A stretch of DNA of 57,580 nt from Candidatus Krumholzibacteriota bacterium (GTDB lineage: Bacteria; Krumholzibacteriota; Krumholzibacteriia; Krumholzibacteriales; Krumholzibacteriaceae). The stretch spans positions 1-57,580 of the forward strand of contig JAFGEZ010000042.1 of NCBI GenBank assembly GCA_016931295.1, given 5' to 3'. Positions 32,096 through 40,436 of this stretch are shown piece after piece (position 1 is the first letter of the stretch; each line of letters starts with the position of its first letter). The position numbers and the translations under genes are program-made. The notes beneath the pieces were generated by a model. It saw only the letters and a list, made by a program, of their open reading frames with translations. It was not told the origin of the DNA and ran no database searches.

Positions 32096-32992
32096 CTAGT
32101 TTCGTTTGAAGACCCGCCGCCACCAGGAGGGCTTCTTCTCCTCGCCCTGCTCCTGCCGCATGGCATGCCGCCGATCGACCTCCTCGTAGATCGACGTGGC
32201 GAGGTCGTCGCCGCGTTCGCCTTCCCTGATCCGCGACTCGACGAACGAACCGAGCTCGCCGGCGTCGACCTCCTGCTCGGCGCCGTAGGCCATCGCCCGG
32301 GTCATCTGCTCGATCCCGTGTCCGTCCATCCCCGCATCGATCGCCGTTCCGACGGCGGATTCGGCCTGCTCGATGGGCACGCCCGCCTGCGCCGCCTCCT
32401 CGATCGAGATGACGGCGCTCTCCACGTCCTCTCCGGCGGCCCGGTCGTCCTCCTGCGCCTTCTCGCGGATACGTTCCCGGGCGTTCTCGAGACGGCCGTC
32501 CCATTCCTTCTTCTCGCGATCGTTCCATTCCGCGGCCCGCTCGGGGTAGCGCCTCATCACCTTCGCGTCATCGCCGCCCGCGCGCTGCCCCGGGGGAGAT
32601 CCCGCGCCGTCCCAGCCGGTTTTCCGGCCCCTGGACCATCCGGGGGGAGCGCCGTCCGTCCATTTCCTCATCTGCTCGTCGGAGAGCCCCCGCGGACGGT
32701 ACCGTTTCTTCGCCCCCCGGGCATCGGCCGGATCGCCGGCGTGTTCCCGGAGTCGCCGCTGTTGCTTCTCCTGCTCGCCGGCGTCCCCGATACGCCGGGC
32801 TCCCTGCGCCGAATCGACCGCGGCTTCACGGCCGGCCGCATCCTTCCGCGCCCGTTCCTCGGTATCCTTCTTCCTGGATCCCGCCTCGCCCCTTCCCTTC
32901 TTCTTCTGCGCGCAGGCATCGTCCCCGGTCGTGACGACGAACGCCGCCGCCAGCAGGAGAACCGATGCCAGGGCCACGATCCTTTTTCTCAT
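32096..32992 (-). CDS. Exported, highly charged hypothetical protein
   Basis: 298 residues with a signal peptide (VALASVLLLAAAFVVTTG, then DDACAQ). The mature protein is rich in Arg, Lys, Glu and Asp and mostly helical, with coiled-coil-like stretches (ARERIREKAQEDDRAAGEDV) and a proline-glycine linker (GAPPGWSRGRKTGW). It ends SWWRRVFKRN. AAGGAGG precedes the ATG at 32992. No family recognised. Its convergent position gives no clue to function. Confidence 0.6.
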   Translation of the reverse strand: MRKRIVALASVLLLAAAFVVTTGDDACAQKKKGRGEAGSRKKDTEERARKDAAGREAAVDSAQGARRIGDAGEQEKQQRRLREHAGDPADARGAKKRYRPRGLSDEQMRKWTDGAPPGWSRGRKTGWDGAGSPPGQRAGGDDAKVMRRYPERAAEWNDREKKEWDGRLENARERIREKAQEDDRAAGEDVESAVISIEEAAQAGVPIEQAESAVGTAIDAGMDGHGIEQMTRAMAYGAEQEVDAGELGSFVESRIREGERGDDLATSIYEEVDRRHAMRQEQGEEKKPSWWRRVFKRN

Positions 32993-33202
32993 GATGCGCC
33001 CCTCCTTCGCCTTTCGGCAGGTTGAGATCATACTGCGACCGGTGCCGGGGGGCGTCAACGGGAAAATACGAATGCCGATGTCGCCGTCCGGGCATGAGTC
33101 GGCGGTCCACGCTCGCCGCGGGCGTCATCGCGCGTAATATAATGCGATACTGAGCGTTACAGAGAATCGTCTCCCGTTCGTTAAAAATTGCGACCTCCCC
33201 GC

Positions 33203-33231
33203 TTGACACAACTGTGTTTATGTCATATACT
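33203..33231 (+). promoter_or_regulatory. Promoter of the GntR-ABC operon
   Basis: Perfect TTGACA (33203-33208), 17 bases, TATACT (33226-33231). The GntR gene starts 36 bases downstream. Confidence 0.75.
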
Positions 33232-33241
33232 GTGTATACAC
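33232..33241. promoter_or_regulatory. Probable GntR (YtrA-type) operator
   Basis: GTGTATACAC is a perfect 10-bp palindrome directly after the -10, with looser flanking symmetry (CATAT at 33224-33228, ATATG at 33243-33247). Its position at the transcription start fits autorepression by the GntR protein encoded just downstream. Binding is inferred. Confidence 0.55.
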
Positions 33242-33266
33242 GATATGCACAGCAAGGAGTGAACAG

Positions 33267-33635
33267 TTGTTTATCGTCATTTCGCCGCTGAATCCCGACC
33301 CGCTGTACAAGCAGGTCACCGACCAGGTCAAGGACGCCGTCGCGGACGGCACCCTCGCGGCGGGCGAACGCCTGCCGTCGATACGGGAGATGGCCAGGGC
33401 GCTCAGGATCAGCGCCATCACGATCAAGCGCGCCTACGCCGACCTCGAGGGGGAGGGGGTCATCGTGACCCGCGCCGGGCTCGGCTCATTCGTGGCCGAG
33501 GTCAGCCGCGAGGGGCTCAGGGCGGAGAAGCTCGAGGAGATCCGCGGCGAGATCGGGCGGATCGTGAAGACGGGCGAGAAATTCGGGATCACCCCCGACG
33601 ATGTCATCGGGATCCTGCGCGAACACAAGGAGTGA
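33267..33635 (+). CDS. GntR-family regulator, YtrA subfamily
   Basis: 122 residues: an N-terminal winged helix (PLYKQVTDQVKDAVADG, GERLPSIREMARALRIS, TIKRAYADLEGEGVIVTR) and a short C-terminal helical tail without a ligand domain. This is the YtrA type, which typically represses an adjacent ABC transporter operon. The start is TTG at 33267 with AAGGAG seven bases upstream. The ABC ATPase follows directly, as usual for the subfamily. Confidence 0.9.
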   Translation: MFIVISPLNPDPLYKQVTDQVKDAVADGTLAAGERLPSIREMARALRISAITIKRAYADLEGEGVIVTRAGLGSFVAEVSREGLRAEKLEEIRGEIGRIVKTGEKFGITPDDVIGILREHKE

Positions 33636-33640
33636 CGGAG

Positions 33641-34516
33641 ATGGAACAGATCCTCGCGCTGCACGCGCTCGAGAAGCGGTACCGCGACTTCACGCTCGGG
33701 CCCATCACGCTCGCGATGCCGGCCGGATGCATCATGGGGCTCATCGGCCCGAACGGGGCGGGGAAGACGACTCTCGTCAAACTCGTCATGAACATCATCC
33801 GCGCCGACGCCGGTTCGGTGGAGGCCTTCGGTCTCGGCCACGACGAGCACGAGAAGGAGATCAAGAACCGCATCGGCTACGTCGGCGAGACGCAGTACTT
33901 CTACGAGAACAGGAGCGTCGACTGGCACGGCCGATTCGTCGCCCACTACTTCGAGCGCTGGAACGAGAACCGCTTCACCGAGCTCCTCGGCCGCTTCGAA
34001 CTGCACCGCAGGAAGAAGGCGCGCGACCTCTCGAAGGGGATGCGGGTGAAGCTCTCGCTCGCCATCGCCCTCTCGCACGACCCCGAGCTCCTCGTGCTCG
34101 ACGAGCCGACGGCGGGACTCGACCCGGTCGTCAGGCGGGACCTGCTCGAACTGCTCCGGGGCGTGATCGCCGACGACCACCGCAGCGTCCTCATCTCCTC
34201 GCACATCACCGACGACATCGAACGGACGGCCGACTACATCACCTACCTCGTCGGCGGGAAAATCATCCTCAGCGAGGAGAAGGACGAGTTGACGGCGCGC
34301 TGGAAACGGATCCACTTCAAGGCGGGCGCCCTGGACGATGACGTCGTGCGGGCGCTGCACAACGTCGAGGATCGCGCATTCGGCTCGTCGGGGATCTCGC
34401 GGGATTTCCCCGCCCTGAAAGAACGCCTCGCCGGGCCCCTGGCCCGCGGCGACGTCAAGATCGAGAACGTCGATCTCGACGACATCCTCATCTCCTTCGT
34501 GAAGGGGACGCCGTGA
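33641..34516 (+). CDS. ABC-2-type transporter ATP-binding protein
   Basis: 291 residues with Walker A GPNGAGKT (36-43), a degenerate signature SKGMRVKLSLAIAL and Walker B LLVLDEPTAGLDP. The SKGM form of the signature is common in YtrB-like ATPases that serve ABC-2 exporters. The ATG at 33641 is favoured because the AAGGAG at 33627-33632 overlaps the alternative GTG at 33632. The stop overlaps the permease start. Confidence 0.9.
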   Translation: MEQILALHALEKRYRDFTLGPITLAMPAGCIMGLIGPNGAGKTTLVKLVMNIIRADAGSVEAFGLGHDEHEKEIKNRIGYVGETQYFYENRSVDWHGRFVAHYFERWNENRFTELLGRFELHRRKKARDLSKGMRVKLSLAIALSHDPELLVLDEPTAGLDPVVRRDLLELLRGVIADDHRSVLISSHITDDIERTADYITYLVGGKIILSEEKDELTARWKRIHFKAGALDDDVVRALHNVEDRAFGSSGISRDFPALKERLAGPLARGDVKIENVDLDDILISFVKGTP

Positions 34517-35160
34517 AGTGGATGATTGCGAAGGACTGGTGGGCCTACGCGCTCGGCATCGCCTACGCGCTCGTGCCCCTCTACATGCTCCACCTCGACG
34601 GCCTCGATCCCGGCGGGATCGTGTTCACGGGCTGCATAATGACGGCCGCCGTGCTCTTCGGCACGACGATCGCCGAGAAGCTCGAGGGGAAGAGCGACGG
34701 GTACCGGTTCCTCTTCACGCTGCCCCTCGGGGCGCGGAAGATCGTGCGGGCGAAATTCGCCGCGCCCCTCGTCGTCGCCGTCGTCGCGACGGCGGTCGTG
34801 ACGGCCATGCTGCCCCGCTTCACGACGATGCGCGGCTTCGTCGACGCGGCACGGATCGCCGTGGCCTTCGCCGCGGTGGCCGGACTCCTGTGTGTCGGCG
34901 CGTCCTACACGGTCCTCTACCTGAGCAACCTCAACGAGAAGGTGCGCACGATCATGCTCATCCTGCCGTCGGGGATGATCGTGCTGGTCCTCGCGGCCTA
35001 CATGCTGATGCGGGCGAAAATCAGGAACGCGGAATTCACGGTCTATGGAGGCGCGGGAACGGCGTGGCGGATGTCGCTGATCGTCGCGGTCGGCCTCGTC
35101 CTCTACGTGGCGCTCTACCGCGCCGCCGTCGCCGCCTTCAGGCGACGTGTTCGATTCTAG
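34513..35160 (+). CDS. ABC-2-type transporter permease
   Basis: 215 residues with about six helices. The cytosolic EKLEGKSDGYRFLFTLPLGARKIVRAK segment is the permease-ATPase contact typical of ABC-2 membrane proteins. GTG start overlaps the ATPase stop. A paralogue with the same motif (EQREEKDEGYRFLRSLPVG) lies alone at 39714-40358. Confidence 0.82.
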   Translation: MKWMIAKDWWAYALGIAYALVPLYMLHLDGLDPGGIVFTGCIMTAAVLFGTTIAEKLEGKSDGYRFLFTLPLGARKIVRAKFAAPLVVAVVATAVVTAMLPRFTTMRGFVDAARIAVAFAAVAGLLCVGASYTVLYLSNLNEKVRTIMLILPSGMIVLVLAAYMLMRAKIRNAEFTVYGGAGTAWRMSLIVAVGLVLYVALYRAAVAAFRRRVRF

Positions 35161-35228
35161 GCCGAATACCGGACGGGTTCCGGCGGTATCGGAGATAACG
35201 AACTGACCTGGAACGGGGAGGCGGAACG

Positions 35229-37547
35229 ATGCGAAAAGCAGTGATTGTGGCCTTGGGATTCTACGTGGGGTTCGTTCTCATGATGATCGGTGTCGCCGAC
35301 CTCTGGGCGTGCGACACGTGGGTGGCCATGCCGGACGCGACGGCCTCCGGCATGACGATCCTCGCCAAGAACAGCGACCGGACGGCCGCGGGCTGCGCGC
35401 CGCTCGCGCTCCATCCGCGGAGCGAGTGGCCGGCGGGCTCGGAGATCGACCTCGGGCGCGTCCGGATCCCGCAGGCGCCGAGGACCTGGGCCACGGTCGG
35501 CTCGCACCCCTACTGGTGCTGGGGCTACGAGGAGGGGATGAACGAGCATGGCGTGGCGATCGGCAACGAGGGTGTCTTCTCGAAGGAACTCGTCCTGGCG
35601 CTCGCGGCGGCCGTCCGCGACGAGGGCCCCGAGCCGGGACCGACGGGGATGGACCTCGTCCGCATCGGCCTCGAGCGGGGGCGAACGGCGCGGGAGGCCC
35701 TGGAGGCGATCGTCGCGGTCCTCGAGGCCCACGGGCAGTTCGGCTCGGGGATCCCGGGGTTGACGCTGGCGCAGGGCGCCTACGAGAACTCCTTCATCAT
35801 CGCCGATCCCGGCGAGGCGTGGATCCTCGAGACGGCGGGGCGCCGGTGGGCGGCGCGCCGCGTGGAGCGGGGGACCGCCTCGATCTCGAACGCCTACACG
35901 ATCGGCGACGACTACGATCTCGCCGCGGACGATCTCGCCGGACGCGCCGCCGCGATGGGATGGTGGGACGAGGACGCCGGCCCCGTGGATTTCGCGGGGG
36001 CCTACGCGGACGATTCGATCGAGTCGCGGCGGCGGACACGGCACGCGCGAACGCGCGAGGAGTGCTCGGCGGGACTGCTCGGCGAGCGCGCCGGCTCGGT
36101 CGACGAGGGATGGATGATGCGGATCGCCCGCGACCGCTCGACGAATCCCTCGATCGATCTCGACGTGACGGCCTCCTCCTGCGTCGCATCGCTCCCGGCG
36201 GGGCGCGGAACGATCCCCGTCTTCTGGTGGTGCGCCTCGGTGCCGTCGACCTCCGTCTACATCCCCTTCTTCGCGCACGCCGACCGGCTGCCTGAGATCG
36301 TGGGCCGGGCCGGAACGGCCGGCGTCGCCGTGACGCCGCCCGAGCGGGCGGCGATCGATCGATTCGCCGGGAATTCGTACTGGTGGCTCGTCCGCGACCT
36401 CGCCGACCTCGTCGCGGCCGACCGGAACGGGCGTCTGCCCGTCGTGCGGGAGCGGTTCGACGCGCTCGAGGCGTCCTTCGCCGACGGGCTCGCCGCCGTC
36501 CTCTCGAAGGCCGGGCGGCTCCGCGCCCGCGGGAGCGGGGAGAAGGCCGCGGCCGTGCTCGGCGACTACAGCGCCGCGTGCGTCGATCGGGCCGTCGCGG
36601 CGGTCGGCGAGCTCCGGGCGCGCTTCGCCGCCGAGGCGGCCGAGACCGACGCGGCCTTCGCGCCCCTCGTGGGCATCTACACGGCGAACTTCGGCGCATT
36701 CCGCAACGCGGAGTTCGAGGTCCTCGAGCGGAACGACCAACTCGCCGTCGACATCCCCGGGCAGATGACGGTCGAATTGAACGATCCGGGCCCGGATGGC
36801 CGCCGGAGCATCGCCCTCGCTCCGCACGTCTCCTTCTCCTTCGACAGGGGCGAGGACGGACGCGTGACGGCGATGCACCTCTACGAGGTGACCACGCTCG
36901 GGCGGGCCGCCGCCGATTCGGCGGCGATCGCCGCGGGGAGCCCCTTCGCCTCCTACACGGGCACCTACGCCGTGCCGGGGGTGGGTGGTCTCGTCGGGAT
37001 CGTCGAGAAGGACGGCGGCATGGCCCTCGACGTGCCGGGACAGGGAGCGGTTCCCCTCGGCGAGGCCGACGGCGCGGGGCGGCGCCCGTTCAGGAACGAT
37101 CCGTCGACCGTCGCGTGGTTCGAAACGGGCGACGACGGCGGCGCTACCGATCTCGTGATCTCGCACGATTTCATTTTGCCGCGGGGACGGTCGGCGGCAG
37201 CCGCCCTCGAGGCGGCGATCGGCGAGAGCGGGATCGAGGCGGGGATCGCCCGGTACCGCGAGCTTCGCGAGACGGCCGCGGAAGAGTACCATTTCTCGGA
37301 GAGATCGCTGAACGTGCTGGGCTACACGCTGCTTCGCGACGGAAAGACCGGCGAGGCGGTCGCCGTCTTCGAGCTCAACGCGGAGGAGCATCCCGGGTCG
37401 TGGAACGTCTGGGACAGCCTCGCCGAAGCCCTCGAGGAGGCCGGTGACGGGAAACGCGCCGTCGAGTGCTACCGGAAGTCGCTCTCGCTCAACCCGGAGC
37501 GCGGGGAGACGCGGACGGCTATCGAACGGCTGGAGAAGGGAGAATGA
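35229..37547 (+). CDS. C69-family (PepD/secernin-like) peptidase fused to DUF3471-like and TPR modules
   Basis: 772 residues. After the signal peptide the mature chain begins at Cys28 (LWA-CDTWVAMPDATASG), the N-terminal nucleophile of C69 dipeptidases, followed by ILAKNSDR and GMNEHGVAIGNEGVF. The peptidase part runs to about residue 440. Two related beta modules follow (about 476-560 and 575-655; LVGIYTANFG and YTGTYAVPG), resembling DUF3471 domains seen on serine hydrolases. The last about 80 residues are TPR helices (LNVLGYTLLRDGKTGEAVAV, WDSLAEALEEAG). Signal peptidase would expose Cys28 without self-cleavage. The stop overlaps the S41 peptidase start (ATGA), so two peptidases are co-expressed. 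Confidence 0.82.
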   Translation: MRKAVIVALGFYVGFVLMMIGVADLWACDTWVAMPDATASGMTILAKNSDRTAAGCAPLALHPRSEWPAGSEIDLGRVRIPQAPRTWATVGSHPYWCWGYEEGMNEHGVAIGNEGVFSKELVLALAAAVRDEGPEPGPTGMDLVRIGLERGRTAREALEAIVAVLEAHGQFGSGIPGLTLAQGAYENSFIIADPGEAWILETAGRRWAARRVERGTASISNAYTIGDDYDLAADDLAGRAAAMGWWDEDAGPVDFAGAYADDSIESRRRTRHARTREECSAGLLGERAGSVDEGWMMRIARDRSTNPSIDLDVTASSCVASLPAGRGTIPVFWWCASVPSTSVYIPFFAHADRLPEIVGRAGTAGVAVTPPERAAIDRFAGNSYWWLVRDLADLVAADRNGRLPVVRERFDALEASFADGLAAVLSKAGRLRARGSGEKAAAVLGDYSAACVDRAVAAVGELRARFAAEAAETDAAFAPLVGIYTANFGAFRNAEFEVLERNDQLAVDIPGQMTVELNDPGPDGRRSIALAPHVSFSFDRGEDGRVTAMHLYEVTTLGRAAADSAAIAAGSPFASYTGTYAVPGVGGLVGIVEKDGGMALDVPGQGAVPLGEADGAGRRPFRNDPSTVAWFETGDDGGATDLVISHDFILPRGRSAAAALEAAIGESGIEAGIARYRELRETAAEEYHFSERSLNVLGYTLLRDGKTGEAVAVFELNAEEHPGSWNVWDSLAEALEEAGDGKRAVECYRKSLSLNPERGETRTAIERLEKGE

Positions 37548-38896
37548 GAAGGATGAAACGGACGCTTTGCATGGCCGTCGCCGCCCTTGCGGCCGTCGCG
37601 GTCGTCGCCGGGTGCGCCTCGAGGCCGGCGCCCTCCGTCTACACCGACGAGGACCGGGCTCTCGATGTCGCCTCCTTCGACTTCGTGTGGGAGAAGGTCC
37701 GCGACGTCCACTGGGATCCCGGGATGGGCGGCGTCGACTGGGACGCGGCGCGGGCCGACCTTCGCCCGCTCGTCGAGGGGTGCGCGTCGCGCCGCGAGGC
37801 GCGATCGCACATGCGGGCGCTGCTCGGCCGGCTCGGCCTCTCCCATTACGGGATCGTCCCCGGCGAGCTCTACGCGCGCATCGAGCGCGAGGGGGGCGAC
37901 GTCAATCCCGACGCCGAGGCGGGGCTCACCCTGCGCGCCATCGACTCGACGGCCGTCGTCACCGCGGTTCGCGCTGGATCGCCGGCGGAGGCGGCTGGCG
38001 TGCGGCCGGGATGGCTCGTGGAGTCGATCCGTGGCAGATCCGTCGGGGATCTCCTCGACGCCCTCGCGGAAGAGTACGAGGGGCAGCGGCTGCGTACGAT
38101 CACCGCGTCGGTTCTCGGCAATCGCCTCCAGGGCGGCATCGGCGATACGGTCGTCGTTAGCTTCATCGACGGCGAGGGGCTGTCGCGGGAGATGTCCCTG
38201 CCGCTCGTGCCGCGGCGCGGAGAGCCCTTCACCCTCGGCAACATGCCGGCGATGCGGGTCTGGATCGAGTCGCGTCGGATCGACGGCGACGCGGGCTACG
38301 TCACCTTCTGCAACTTCCTCGACCCGCCGCGGATCATGAAGGCGTACAACGAGGCGATGGCCGGGTTCATGGACGCGCCGGGCCTCGTCATCGACCTGCG
38401 CGGCAACACGGGCGGGATGGCCGATATGGTGGTGTGGATGTGCGGATGGCTCGTCGCTGAGCGCGGCGCGTACATCGGCACGATGCACCTCAGGGACACC
38501 GAGCTCAAGCTCGTCATCCCGCCGCGGGCACATCCCTACGAGGGGCCGGTCGCGGTGCTGGTCGACGAGCTGTCGGTGTCGGCCGCCGAGTTCATGGCCG
38601 GCGGGCTCCAGGCCCTCGGGCGGGCGCGCGTATTCGGCTCGCGGACGGCCGGCGCGGCGATCCCCTCGCTCTTCGAGCGGCTGCCAAACGGAGACAGCTT
38701 CCAGTACGCCTACGCCGACTACGTCTCGGCGGACGGAAAGCATCTCGAGGGCAGTGGCGTCGTCCCCGACGAGGAAATCGCCCTCACGCGCGAGTCGCTG
38801 CTTTGGACGCCCGATCCCGTTCTCGCCGCCGCGCTCGCGTGGATCGGAACGCAGGGACAGGAGGATGCCTCCGGCGCCGACGCCGGCGGCGAGTGA
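37544..38896 (+). CDS. S41-family peptidase, lipoprotein
   Basis: 450 residues with a lipobox (VAVVAGC, Cys24). A PDZ-like region (about 130-230; SPAEAAGVRPGWLVESI) precedes the S41 domain: GYVTFCNF, LVIDLRGNTGGM and VLVDELSVSAAEF, where S346 (or S344) is the likely nucleophile. The usual lysine position reads FGSRTAGAAIPS, with alanine, so it resembles the tricorn/IRBP-type branch more than CtpA. Likely cleaves proteins or peptides at the envelope. Overlaps the C69 gene. Confidence 0.83.
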   Translation: MRRMKRTLCMAVAALAAVAVVAGCASRPAPSVYTDEDRALDVASFDFVWEKVRDVHWDPGMGGVDWDAARADLRPLVEGCASRREARSHMRALLGRLGLSHYGIVPGELYARIEREGGDVNPDAEAGLTLRAIDSTAVVTAVRAGSPAEAAGVRPGWLVESIRGRSVGDLLDALAEEYEGQRLRTITASVLGNRLQGGIGDTVVVSFIDGEGLSREMSLPLVPRRGEPFTLGNMPAMRVWIESRRIDGDAGYVTFCNFLDPPRIMKAYNEAMAGFMDAPGLVIDLRGNTGGMADMVVWMCGWLVAERGAYIGTMHLRDTELKLVIPPRAHPYEGPVAVLVDELSVSAAEFMAGGLQALGRARVFGSRTAGAAIPSLFERLPNGDSFQYAYADYVSADGKHLEGSGVVPDEEIALTRESLLWTPDPVLAAALAWIGTQGQEDASGADAGGE

Positions 38897-38923
38897 CCAC
38901 TCTCTCACGAAAAGGAGAACGAG

Positions 38924-39712
38924 ATGAAGCAGAAGAAGGTATTCATCGCCGCGATCGCGCTGGTCTTCGCGCTGTTCGCCATGGTCCTGGTCGCGCTCGT
39001 CTTTACGACCGGCCGCGCCGCGGCGGAGGACTGCCCGCCGGCCGAGGCGATCCTCGACGGATTCGTCGAGGCCACCGGCAGCGCTGACGCCTACCGGGCG
39101 GTGAAGAGCAAGATCATGACGGCAACATTCGAGATCCCCGCCCAGGGGGTCTCGGGCACGCTGACGATCTACCACGCCCGTCCGAAGCTCTTCCGCTCGA
39201 CCGTCGAGATCCCCGGCATCGGCACGATCGACCGCGGCATCGCGGGAGACGTCGCCTGGGAGAGCTCGATGATGACGGGGCCGCAGATCAAGGAGGGGCC
39301 CGAGAAGATCGAAATGATGCGCGACGCCGATTTCGACGCGATCTGGAACTGGCGGGACATCGTCGAGAAAGCCGAGTGCACGGGGCTCGATACGATAGAG
39401 GGCACGCCCTGCTGGCGCGTGGAGATCGCCTTCAAGGAGGGAAGCCCCCGCACGCAGTTCTTCGACGTCGAGACGAACCTGGTCGTCGCCACGTCGAGCG
39501 TCCTGGAGACGCAGATGGGAAAGGTCCCGCTGATGGCCTACGAATCCGATTACGCCGATTTCGGCGGCATCAAGCAGGCCAAAGTCACGAGGATCGTGGT
39601 CATGGGGCAGGATCGTTTCATCAAGCTCACGAAGGTCGAGTACGACGTGGAGATGCCCGAGGGGATCTTCGATCTGCCCGCGGACGTGAAGGCCCTCGTC
39701 ACGGAGGAGTAG
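38924..39712 (+). CDS. LolA-like/outer-membrane lipoprotein carrier-type protein
   Basis: 262 residues with an N-terminal hydrophobic export segment. The mature part has the fold pattern of LolA-like proteins: VKSKIMTATFEIP, GTLTIYHARPKLFRSTVEI, GDVAWESSMMTGPQI, GTPCWRVEIAF, FFDVETNLVVATSS and FGGIKQAKVTRI. It ends immediately before the lone ABC-2 permease gene. Cargo unknown. Confidence 0.72.
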   Translation: MKQKKVFIAAIALVFALFAMVLVALVFTTGRAAAEDCPPAEAILDGFVEATGSADAYRAVKSKIMTATFEIPAQGVSGTLTIYHARPKLFRSTVEIPGIGTIDRGIAGDVAWESSMMTGPQIKEGPEKIEMMRDADFDAIWNWRDIVEKAECTGLDTIEGTPCWRVEIAFKEGSPRTQFFDVETNLVVATSSVLETQMGKVPLMAYESDYADFGGIKQAKVTRIVVMGQDRFIKLTKVEYDVEMPEGIFDLPADVKALVTEE

Positions 39713-39713
39713 C

Positions 39714-40358
39714 ATGCTCGCACTCGTGAACAAGGACCTCTCCTTCTTCCTGTGGTTCGCCCTGTTCGCACTGGCGATCGTCGGGATCGTCTGGTCGACC
39801 GACCTCGTCGACAACGACGTCTTCCGCGCGGGAGTCACCAGCGCACTCTCGATCATCGTCGTGATGATGCCCGTCCTCTCGCTCGAACAGCGGGAGGAGA
39901 AGGACGAGGGGTACCGTTTCCTGCGGTCTCTGCCGGTGGGGAACGCTCGGGTCGTCGCCGCCAAGGCGGCGCTGCCGCTCGCAGTGACGGCGCTCTGGCT
40001 CGCCGTCACGCTGTCGCTCGCCGGGTCGCGCATCGTGGATCCCGTCGGCCTGGCCGTCGCGCGCGGGGCGATCGTCGACGTCACGATGGCCGCCCTCGTC
40101 GTCTCGGGGTGCGCCTACGTCCTGATCTTCACGATCGGGTATACGCGCTTCGCCGTGATCTTCGGCGTGGGTCTCGTCGCGCTCGGCATCGTCAACGCGC
40201 TGCTGCTCGCCGGGGCGCGGGGGAACGCGCAGGCCCTCGTCGAGGACCTCGTCGGCGTGCTGCGCGGATCGGACCCCCGTGTCGTCGTTCCCGGCGGTGC
40301 GCTTTTCTTCTGCGCCCTGATGGCGGCGGGAGCGAGGGCGGCGAAATACGAGCGGTGA
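39714..40358 (+). CDS. ABC-2-type permease without an adjacent ATPase
   Basis: 214 residues with about six helices and the ABC-2 contact segment LEQREEKDEGYRFLRSLPVG. It is clearly related to the permease at 34513 (EKLEGKSDGYRFLFTLPLG), which sits with an ATPase. No ATPase is encoded next to this copy. It may share the ATPase at 33641; that is inference. Confidence 0.75.
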   Translation: MLALVNKDLSFFLWFALFALAIVGIVWSTDLVDNDVFRAGVTSALSIIVVMMPVLSLEQREEKDEGYRFLRSLPVGNARVVAAKAALPLAVTALWLAVTLSLAGSRIVDPVGLAVARGAIVDVTMAALVVSGCAYVLIFTIGYTRFAVIFGVGLVALGIVNALLLAGARGNAQALVEDLVGVLRGSDPRVVVPGGALFFCALMAAGARAAKYER

Positions 40359-40436
40359 TCGGAAGGCGGAACGCGCGTCGGGCGGGGCGATCGGGCCGGG
40401 GAAGGCGACCGTGACGCGGAGACCCGCCGCGTCTGG

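Noticed and set aside
33027-33058. Minus-strand promoter (TTGACG and TATGAT) for the charged protein at 32096-32992
   Set aside because: The spacer would be 20 bases, too long for a convincing sigma70-type promoter.
40413-40433. GACGCGG/CCGCGTC hairpin between the permease and kinase genes as a terminator
   Set aside because: Only seven base pairs and no T-run on either side; too weak to list as a terminator.
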